NCBI GenBank assembly: GCA_034178705.1
Contig: JAXFQY010000045.1
Coordinates: 40,174 to 104,173 of the forward strand
Reading direction: 5' to 3'
Length of the DNA stretch: 64,000 nucleotides
Source: RUG12395 sp034178705
Lineage (GTDB): Bacteria; Bacillota; Clostridia; Oscillospirales; CAG-272
Shown here: positions 53,281 through 59,773 of the stretch, in pieces
Layout of the letters: every line of letters starts with the position of its first letter
How positions within the stretch are numbered: position 1 is the first letter of the stretch
Program-made: the position numbers and the translations under genes
The notes under the pieces: model-generated
The model's database searches: none
Told to the model about the DNA's origin: nothing
The model's input: the letters and a program-made list of their open reading frames with translations, nothing else

Positions 53281-54324
53281 TCAAACGCCTTCTAACTGTT
53301 CCAGCAACACCGGTATCGTCGTATCAACTCTGTATTTTTCGGCTTCTTTCAGACAGAGCGGTTTCTTGCTGAGCAGGCTTGTCGGATTCCCTGCGACAGC
53401 TTTCAGAATCCCGATGAATGCAGACAAATCTCCCGTGGGATAAAGATATCCGGTGTTTTCGTTTACAAACTCGGCATTGTATTTCCAATCCGAGGCAATA
53501 ACGGGAACTCCTGCAGAATAAGCATCAATCAGCGTCCCGGCCAATCCTTCCCCCTCATAGCAGGTAGGGAACAATAAAGCAAAGTAGTCTTTCAGAACCG
53601 TAACACTTTTGTCATAAGGAACTGTTCCGCCGTAACGGATCCATTCCGAAAATCCCTTCCGGAGGCTGTTGAACCATTCTTCCTGTCCTTTTTCAACCGG
53701 ACCGTATATATCCAGCGAAAAGACTTGATACCCCCATTCTGCATTGACCGCCGCCACTGCATGAACAGCGTCCTCTATGCCTTTTTCCTTCATTACACGG
53801 GAAAAGGTGCAGAGTCGGTACGGCAGTCCTTGCGGGTAAACAAGCTCGCTTTCCGATAAGACAGGTAAATTTTTGCAGTTTGGCAAAACAAAGAGGTTGA
53901 AAAGCCCCATTTGTTCTAAGGTCTGCTTCATCGTATCTGTTTCCACATACACCCCGCAAAACCTTTTCAACCCGTTCAGAAGCCGTTTTTTGTTCGCAAG
54001 ATATGCAGGAAGCCAACCTCCGATTACCGCATAGTGAAGTCTTTTTTTATAAAAGAAATTCCAGAAGCGCAACACCGGTATTAAGAACCTGAGTCCATTC
54101 TCCCCCGGCAGCATCACTATGTTCTCACACGTTCGGAACGCCTTTGGAAGAGTTACGAGCAATCCGGGTATTCTTTTTCCCCCACCGGCGAGGTCAAACA
54201 GCAGCAGATTCTCTTTCCCGAACCGTTTTTCAATTCCGGCAGTGATCACCTTTGTTTTAATGGTCTGTCCGTTCAAAAGGTTCTGTCCGAAGCCGAAGTG
54301 ACCGATTATCGCTATTTTGCTCAC
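53281..54324 (-). CDS. Glycosyltransferase family 4
   Basis: 347 residues. N-terminal FGFGQNLLNGQTIKT (acceptor loop) and C-terminal donor-site motif PTCYEGEGLAGTLIDAYSAGVPVIAS with the GT4 EGEGLAG glutamates. GTG at 54,324 is preferred for GAGGCG 5 bases upstream; another GTG at 54,336 overlaps the GT2 stop. Adds a sugar by a retaining mechanism; identity unknown. Confidence 0.88.
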   Translation of the reverse strand: MSKIAIIGHFGFGQNLLNGQTIKTKVITAGIEKRFGKENLLLFDLAGGGKRIPGLLVTLPKAFRTCENIVMLPGENGLRFLIPVLRFWNFFYKKRLHYAVIGGWLPAYLANKKRLLNGLKRFCGVYVETDTMKQTLEQMGLFNLFVLPNCKNLPVLSESELVYPQGLPYRLCTFSRVMKEKGIEDAVHAVAAVNAEWGYQVFSLDIYGPVEKGQEEWFNSLRKGFSEWIRYGGTVPYDKSVTVLKDYFALLFPTCYEGEGLAGTLIDAYSAGVPVIASDWKYNAEFVNENTGYLYPTGDLSAFIGILKAVAGNPTSLLSKKPLCLKEAEKYRVDTTIPVLLEQLEGV

Positions 54325-54332
54325 AACACGCC

Positions 54333-55100
54333 TCACAAGAAATATTTTTTGAAAGCGTTATAGCCAAAGCACAGGACATGAACTGCGGCGCTTATCTTGT
54401 TGATCTTTTCGTACTGTGTCTGTATTTCCCATACCTGTCTGATACTCTTGCATTTGTTTGATGAAAGAGAACGGGCTGCGACGCGATATCGGACAAGTGC
54501 TTCATTGATGCCCTGCGCCACGGTTCCGTTGCGCAGAAGCATCAACCAAGTGGCATAATCCTGGCCTCCCCGCCGCAAGGGCATACGAAAGTCTCCGAGT
54601 GCAGTTCTGTCAATCACGACGGAAGACGTCGCAATCATCGTGTTGCGAAGCAGATACTGATAATCGCAGGTTTCTTTTACATTCCGCTTTCCCTTTATGG
54701 TTTTTCCTTCCTCATCCATCATTTCGATAGCTGTATAGGAAAACGGCGTATGTCTCGTTTTCATCAATTGGATCTGTCTGCTGATTTTTCCCGGAAGCCA
54801 AATATCATCGCTGTCAAGAAAGGCGGCATACTGCCCTCTTGCCAGTTCAAGCGCTTTGTTTCGCGCAGCGCCTGCACCCATGTTCTTTTCTTGGTGATAA
54901 CAGACGATTTCGGGATGCGTTTTTTGTAAATCAGCAATGGTATCTGCAGATTTATCTTTGGAACAGTCATCCACAAGCACAATCTCGATATCCGGATAAT
55001 CCTGCTCAAATACTGACCTTAATGTGTCTGCAAGATACTTTTCCGCATTGTAAACCGGCACAATCACCGATACAAGTCCGTCAATATAAGTTTTTACCAT
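54333..55100 (-). CDS. Glycosyltransferase family 2
   Basis: 255-residue inverting GT-A enzyme: VSVIVPVYNAEKYL near the N-terminus, VLVDDCSKDKS and the metal-binding DSDDIW (FLDSDDIWLP near 92-101). C-terminal short helix without a membrane segment. It is 22 bases after the aminotransferase gene and precedes the GT4 gene with a small overlap. Confidence 0.9.
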   Translation of the reverse strand: MVKTYIDGLVSVIVPVYNAEKYLADTLRSVFEQDYPDIEIVLVDDCSKDKSADTIADLQKTHPEIVCYHQEKNMGAGAARNKALELARGQYAAFLDSDDIWLPGKISRQIQLMKTRHTPFSYTAIEMMDEEGKTIKGKRNVKETCDYQYLLRNTMIATSSVVIDRTALGDFRMPLRRGGQDYATWLMLLRNGTVAQGINEALVRYRVAARSLSSNKCKSIRQVWEIQTQYEKINKISAAVHVLCFGYNAFKKYFL

Positions 55101-55122
55101 CGTCCGTGCTTTCTGCCATGAT

Positions 55123-56049
55123 TTAAGAAATCGGCGTTACCCACTTCTTCAGATCCGGTACAAGTCCTCTCGCCGCATCCAAGTACGCTTTGTGCAGCTC
55201 GGTTGTGATTACACCCGCTTCTCCTGCATTGATCTCATATCTGTCTACCGAAAGGACCGGCGTTACCTCCATGGAGGAACCGCAGAGGAACGCCTCATCA
55301 CAGGTATAAAGCTCTGTCCTGTCAATGCTTCGCTCCACAACGGTATATCCTTTGATTTTGGCAAGCTGAAGAATGGTGTCCCTTGTAATGCTTTCCAGCA
55401 CGCTGTCCGTCAATTGAGGGGTAGTAAGCACCCCGTTCTTCACCATAAAGAAGCAGGAACCGGGACCTTCGGCAACCTTTCCGGCAGCATTCAGGAAGAT
55501 ACAGGTATCATATCCGTTACGAAGAGCTTCCCGCTGTCCCATGCGGCTGTTCATGTAGTTCGCCCCGCACTTGATTCTCGGAGAAAGATCCGAATCGGAT
55601 ATTCTTCTCCATGAGGGAATGCAGCAGCGCAATCCTTTTTTGTTGTATTCCGCACCGATTCTGTCCATGGGAATAGGAGCGACAAACATATCGACCGGCT
55701 CGGCTGAGCCCCAAGAACCGAATCCGTCAACAAACAATGTCTGCCTGACCGAAAGGTTCTCGTGATACCCGTTTGCCCGGACAACATCGATCAAGGCCTT
55801 TTTCATATCCTCCTTTGTATAGGGACAGTTGATCTGGAGCAGCCGTGCAGAACGAAGCAATCTGTCATAATGCGCAGCAAGCCGAAAGGCATACAGCCGC
55901 TTCTCGTCATCGTTCCAGTAACACGGAATTCCTTCAAAAACATTGAGTCCGAACTGTGATGTCGGTGCAAGAATACTGATTTTGGCATCATTGACATTGA
56001 GGATCTCTCCTTTATACCAGATCAGTCTGTTTGCCACATCCGTTTTCAT
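55123..56049 (-). CDS. Fold-type IV PLP aminotransferase (IlvE/DAAT-like)
   Basis: 308 residues. Schiff-base Lys160 in RIKCGANYMNS, phosphate and substrate blocks FGLNVFEG, and the later SSMEVTPV. Sequence is between branched-chain aminotransferase and D-amino-acid aminotransferase; the location inside a polysaccharide operon, next to a PLP decarboxylase and an aldolase, points to a dedicated precursor pathway and not to isoleucine synthesis. Confidence 0.85.
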   Translation of the reverse strand: MKTDVANRLIWYKGEILNVNDAKISILAPTSQFGLNVFEGIPCYWNDDEKRLYAFRLAAHYDRLLRSARLLQINCPYTKEDMKKALIDVVRANGYHENLSVRQTLFVDGFGSWGSAEPVDMFVAPIPMDRIGAEYNKKGLRCCIPSWRRISDSDLSPRIKCGANYMNSRMGQREALRNGYDTCIFLNAAGKVAEGPGSCFFMVKNGVLTTPQLTDSVLESITRDTILQLAKIKGYTVVERSIDRTELYTCDEAFLCGSSMEVTPVLSVDRYEINAGEAGVITTELHKAYLDAARGLVPDLKKWVTPIS

Positions 56050-56079
56050 TTGTCCCTCCTTTGCCCCCGCCCGACTGTC

Positions 56080-56784
56080 TTAATGATCTGCCGTTTGCTT
56101 TTCCCGCGCTTCATCCGGCAAATGCGCGATACGAATAATCTCTTCCTCGGCCAGTTTCGCAGCCTTTGCATCGTCGAGCGTTGCGTCTGTCTTTTTCTCG
56201 TATATATTCTTGCTTTTGATCACTTTGGCAACCGTCCAGAAAAGGATCTTGATATCGAGCCATATGCCTTGCTTTTGGAACAATTCGATATATTGATTAT
56301 CATAGGTGACTTTTTCATCCCAGGAGTTTTCGTTTCTGCCTTTGACCTGCGCAAGCCCCGTTATTCCGGCAGGAACCGAAAACCGTTTCTTGTATTTACT
56401 GTTCAGTGTTTCAAAATCGCCGAGTTCATAGGTAACACACGGACGCGGTCCCACCAAAGACAGGTCCCCTTTTATCACATTGAGCAGCTGGGGCAGCTCG
56501 TCGATACTGCTGCTTCTGAGAAACCTTCCGACCTTTGTAACACGGGAGTCTCCGACATAACTAAACAGTCCCGCCCCGCTTTTTTCCGCGTTCACAACCA
56601 TGGAACGGAACTTGTACATTCTGAAAATTCTACCGTTCTTTGTCCGACGATCCTGCCCGAAAAGCACCGGTCCCTCGGAGTCAAGTTTAATGGCAATCGC
56701 CACAATCAGAAAAAAAGGGGAAAGCAAAAGCAAGCCGAGGGACGAAAAAAACACATCAAAGAATCTTTTTAAGAAACGGTTCAT
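56080..56784 (-). CDS. Undecaprenyl-phosphate sugar phosphotransferase
   Basis: 234-residue monotopic phosphoglycosyl transferase of the WbaP/WcaJ/PglC type. N-terminal re-entrant helix (about 7-32), then KFRSM (58-62), DELPQLLNVIKGDLSLVGPRP and PAGITGLAQVKGRN. It initiates the repeat unit by attaching the first sugar-phosphate. No N-terminal multi-helix domain is present, so it is the minimal (PglC-like) form. C-terminal extension (about 200-234) is polar. Confidence 0.93.
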   Translation of the reverse strand: MNRFLKRFFDVFFSSLGLLLLSPFFLIVAIAIKLDSEGPVLFGQDRRTKNGRIFRMYKFRSMVVNAEKSGAGLFSYVGDSRVTKVGRFLRSSSIDELPQLLNVIKGDLSLVGPRPCVTYELGDFETLNSKYKKRFSVPAGITGLAQVKGRNENSWDEKVTYDNQYIELFQKQGIWLDIKILFWTVAKVIKSKNIYEKKTDATLDDAKAAKLAEEEIIRIAHLPDEAREKQTADH

Positions 56785-56793
56785 TCGCTCTCC

Positions 56794-58011
56794 TTAAAAA
56801 TGAAAAGTTCGGAACAAATCATCGAAGTTCTCGCTTCGCTTAGTTACCTCTACCGGATCTCCGCAAATGTCCAGCACCGCAAAATTCGGGAGAATAAACG
56901 GAGGCTTCAGCACAACGGAATAGGAACCGACATTACCAAAAACAACAATATCTCCAGCGGCGAGACTTCCCTTGTAATGACGGTACAGGTAATCGGATTC
57001 AATACAGGTATAGCCGCCGAAATCAAGATCGTCATAGTCCTTTTCTTCGTTGTTGGATCTGAACACCGTGATCGGAGGATTTTTCCCGTGCAGCGTGGGA
57101 TTGATATTGTAGACGCTTCCCGACAATGTTGCAATCGGCTTTCCCCTTACCGTTTTGATGTTTATCACCCGGGATACAAATTTCATGCAATCACCGACCA
57201 GTGCACTTCCCGGTTCAATCAGTAAAAGCGGAGGTTTTTTCATTTTACCGAATCGCTTTGCAAACATCGGCGCAACCTCTTTCGCATACTCTTCATAGCT
57301 TGGAATGCGGGAATCGAACTGTGTTTTCAGCGTATCCTCCATTTTTCCGAATAACCCGCCGCCAAGATCGATATGTTCCGGAATCATCCCGAGCCTGTCA
57401 ATCAAAGCAAGCATTCCTTCCGCGCGGGGCTTCCAGGTTTTCAGATTTCGGGAAGCAAAATGGCATTGCAGTCCGATCAGATGAAGATTGTCATATTCTT
57501 CAACAAGGGCAAGCGCTTTGCGGAAATCTTCGGAACCGGTATCGAAACCGAATCGTGAAACCACGCCGTCGTTCACTTCAAAGTTACAGCGGATACCGAC
57601 ATGCAGGATTTTGTTGGGGTACTCCTTTGCCAAACGCGCAATACACGGTAGCTCATATGCCGAATCCAGATTAACCGTTCCGCCAAGCAACAGCAACTCA
57701 CACAACTTGCTTAAATTCTTGTATGGACCGTTCCAAATGATTTTTTCCGGCGATACACCGATTCGCAAAGCGATCTCCATTTCCATGTCGGAAACCACTT
57801 CCGCATATCCACCCATCCTATCGACAATTTTGCAGAGCTTAGGCGTGTAATTCGTCTTGTATGAGTAAGCGATATTGAAATTGGAATAATGTTTTGAAAA
57901 TGCCGCTTTTAATTCCGCATAGTTTCTCCTGAACTGTTCGGAATCCAACAGATAAAACGCATCCCCGTATGTATCCATCCATTCGTTTAACTGCCTGTAA
58001 CTGAATTGCAT
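56794..58011 (-). CDS. Fold-type III PLP decarboxylase-like enzyme (DAPDC/ODC class)
   Basis: 405 residues with alanine-racemase-like barrel and decarboxylase C-terminal domain. PLP lysine is Lys52 (YSYKTNY), phosphate-binding region HIDLGGGLFGKM, and later EPGSALVGD with the usual (E/D)-PG; the C-terminal catalytic cysteine region of DAPDC is recast around FGNVGSYSVVLKPPF. It resembles the Y4yA group found in biosynthetic clusters. ATG at 58,011 has GAGAGG 7 bases upstream and overlaps the aldolase gene by 25 bases. Substrate unknown, probably an amino acid destined for the polymer. Confidence 0.82.
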   Translation of the reverse strand: MQFSYRQLNEWMDTYGDAFYLLDSEQFRRNYAELKAAFSKHYSNFNIAYSYKTNYTPKLCKIVDRMGGYAEVVSDMEMEIALRIGVSPEKIIWNGPYKNLSKLCELLLLGGTVNLDSAYELPCIARLAKEYPNKILHVGIRCNFEVNDGVVSRFGFDTGSEDFRKALALVEEYDNLHLIGLQCHFASRNLKTWKPRAEGMLALIDRLGMIPEHIDLGGGLFGKMEDTLKTQFDSRIPSYEEYAKEVAPMFAKRFGKMKKPPLLLIEPGSALVGDCMKFVSRVINIKTVRGKPIATLSGSVYNINPTLHGKNPPITVFRSNNEEKDYDDLDFGGYTCIESDYLYRHYKGSLAAGDIVVFGNVGSYSVVLKPPFILPNFAVLDICGDPVEVTKRSENFDDLFRTFHF

Positions 58012-58841
58012 TTCTTTGCCTCTCTCATGCAAGACACTGTTCTGGCCACAATCTTGCCGATTGCATCACGATTCCGGATGAAATCTTTCTCTGTTTTCAG
58101 CGATAAAGATCTCTCATAATCCCGTATCATCCTCATGTTTTTATCAAAAATATTCTCGATATCCGAAAGGCTTTGAATGCGCGCTGTGTTACAAAAGCTT
58201 CTTGACAGGATTGCTCTCGTCGACCCGAGCCGGTAATGCTCCATAATAATCCGTTCCGCGGGCAACACTCCGTCTTTGATACGGGAAATACCCCCGAATC
58301 CGTAGGGGATTCCGGCTTGCCTGAATTTGCCGCAAAGCATTTCCACCATCCCGTTCGTAAGCAATTCAAACAGGAATGTACATCCGTAACTGAGATGCAA
58401 ATCATTGAGTCCGATATGAATTTCATCAAAACCACCCATAGCAAGAACGGCATCCACACACTCCACCGCCCCTTTTGTTTCAAGCAGAAGTGTAGTTTGA
58501 ACACGACCGTCAACAAGCTGAAGAAACGCCTGCACTTCTTCCGTTGTTTGCCACATGGGAAGCATAATGATGTCCGCACCGGCATCAATCACCTGATTGA
58601 TTTCAAGCTCGGAACCGGGATTCATAGGATTGATACGAACCAATAACTCCGAGGAAGTCAGCATATTCGAAATAACTTCAATATCCTGAATTCTGTGATG
58701 CGACTTCACGGAGTTCATATTATGCTGGCGTTCTTCTTTCCCAAGCGTTTCGAGATCAATCCATATTCTCTGAACACCGTTCTTTTCCGCAATTAAGGCA
58801 ATCGCAGGCTCGTTGGTTAAATACATCAAAGTGAGTGACAT
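57987..58841 (-). CDS. HpcH/HpaI-family aldolase-like protein
   Basis: 284 residues, PEP/pyruvate-superfamily barrel. Candidate metal-binding and catalytic segments are LLLETKGAVE (Glu near 120) and DEIHIGLNDLHLSYG (Asp near 147), with INPMNPGSELEINQVIDAGADIIMLPM before them. Family members perform pyruvate aldol chemistry or citrate-lyase-like reactions. First gene after the long leader; ATG at 58,841 has only a weak GGGATG signal. With the two PLP enzymes it may build a hydroxy- or amino-acid unit. Confidence 0.82.
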   Translation of the reverse strand: MSLTLMYLTNEPAIALIAEKNGVQRIWIDLETLGKEERQHNMNSVKSHHRIQDIEVISNMLTSSELLVRINPMNPGSELEINQVIDAGADIIMLPMWQTTEEVQAFLQLVDGRVQTTLLLETKGAVECVDAVLAMGGFDEIHIGLNDLHLSYGCTFLFELLTNGMVEMLCGKFRQAGIPYGFGGISRIKDGVLPAERIIMEHYRLGSTRAILSRSFCNTARIQSLSDIENIFDKNMRMIRDYERSLSLKTEKDFIRNRDAIGKIVARTVSCMREAKKCNSVTGS

Positions 58842-59411
58842 CTTTCAACATCCCGTCGTCAAATTTTTCATATCGCCCAATGGCATATTAAGAACCATCC
58901 CATAACAGGTCTGTCCATGCTTCAAGCTGTCTATAGCGGAAGCACAGAGGATCGATGGCGAACCCCCTACAACCCCTATCTCCCCCTTCTCCGATCACAG
59001 TCCCCTGTCAACCGTCTCATTCGCACCGACAAACGGCAACGGACGCAGAGTAAGCAAACAATTTCATCCGGCTTCAACCGTTCCGAACCCCGTTGCCGTG
59101 CAGTCCTTCAGAACGACCGACGGACAGTCCAACGGTGCATAGCTTTCAACGGTCACATGGAAACCCGAGCCTCGCGTTGCTCACGGCAAGGCATAAGTTT
59201 CCGATTCCGGTACCGGCATGACCGTGGCCGCCCGTACGGAGAATCCATAAACTTATCTGTTTTCGTATTTATCCCCCGCGCCCCTCGGTGTGCCCGTCAA
59301 TTTCCGATCCGGCTTTCACCTCCGATCTTCCAAAAGAATAGAAGAGGGGGCATCAAGCATGTTACAGAAAGCACAAAATTAATTCGCTTAATAGTGCAAT
59401 TCTACTGTATA
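58842..59411 (-). ncRNA. Long structured leader RNA of the polysaccharide operon, unassigned
   Basis: About 570 bases between the promoter and the first gene, with no convincing coding sequence. On the minus-strand RNA there is a 10-bp perfect long-range pairing (59,090-59,099 with 59,033-59,042, CCGTTGCCGT type) and an extended hairpin made of 59,249-59,256 with 59,193-59,200, 59,241-59,245 with 59,203-59,207, and a CCGTACGG/CCGGTACCGG apical pairing. The motif CCGTTG recurs and could pair alternatively with one CAACGG copy. tmRNA, RNase P RNA and group II intron hallmarks were looked for and not seen. Likely a regulatory leader (antitermination or ligand sensing); no class assigned. Confidence 0.5.
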
Positions 59412-59417
59412 TTAAAC

Positions 59418-59446
59418 AGAATAACACAAGAATCGTTTTTTGTCAA
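59418..59446 (-). promoter_or_regulatory. Promoter of the polysaccharide operon
   Basis: Minus strand TTGACA (59,441-59,446), 17-base spacer, TATTCT (59,418-59,423). Predicted start near 59,411, far upstream of the first gene at 58,841. Confidence 0.75.
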
Positions 59447-59456
59447 CGACTCCCAC

Positions 59457-59468
59457 GCAAGTGCTTGC
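59457..59468. promoter_or_regulatory. LacI-like operator candidate
   Basis: GCAAGTGCTTGC, palindromic except for the central pair, 11 bases upstream of the -35 box of the polysaccharide promoter. It resembles LacI-family operators (GCAAGCGCTTGC class). No LacI gene is in the window. Confidence 0.35.
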
Positions 59469-59627
59469 AAAATAACGTAAATATTTTCCAGAATCGACCG
59501 AATGACTGAAAAAACGCTTTTCCGCTCCTCCGGGACTTCCGGCAGAAAAAATAACGCAATTCAATCCGCACAGAAGTTGTCAGATAGTTATCAAAAGAAG
59601 AAGGCAATACAGGGAAAAAACACATAC

Positions 59628-59660
59628 AAAAATTGCCTGCGCCATGATCCGCGCAGGCAA
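59628..59660 (-). terminator. Second terminator downstream of the hydrolase gene
   Basis: 10-bp perfect stem (59,651-59,660 with 59,633-59,642) with an 8-base loop followed on the minus strand by TTTTTGT. Confidence 0.7.
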
Positions 59661-59686
59661 AAGATCGTTTTGTTCTTGCTCGGATA

Positions 59687-59732
59687 AAAAGCGCTTGCAA
59701 AACGGCAAGGATAGCCGTTCGCAAGCGCTTTT
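59687..59732 (-). terminator. First terminator downstream of the hydrolase gene
   Basis: 12-bp stem (59,687-59,698 with 59,721-59,732) enclosing an inner 6-bp stem (59,701-59,706 with 59,714-59,719); T5 follows on the minus strand. The hydrolase stop is 42 bases upstream. Confidence 0.85.
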
Positions 59733-59773
59733 CCGTTTGTCTTCCTGTCTGAACACTTCGCGATGCCGATCGA

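Noticed and set aside
58842..59411. tmRNA, RNase P RNA or group II intron in the capsule leader
   Set aside because: No tmRNA ends, no P4/GAGGAAAGUC-type core of RNase P, and no domain V hairpin or reverse transcriptase could be found by reading.
58917..59480. Plus-strand open frame of 187 codons across the capsule leader and promoter
   Set aside because: It runs through the opposite-strand promoter and paired leader elements, has no ribosome binding site, and its Arg/Pro/Ser-rich translation resembles shadow frames elsewhere in the window.
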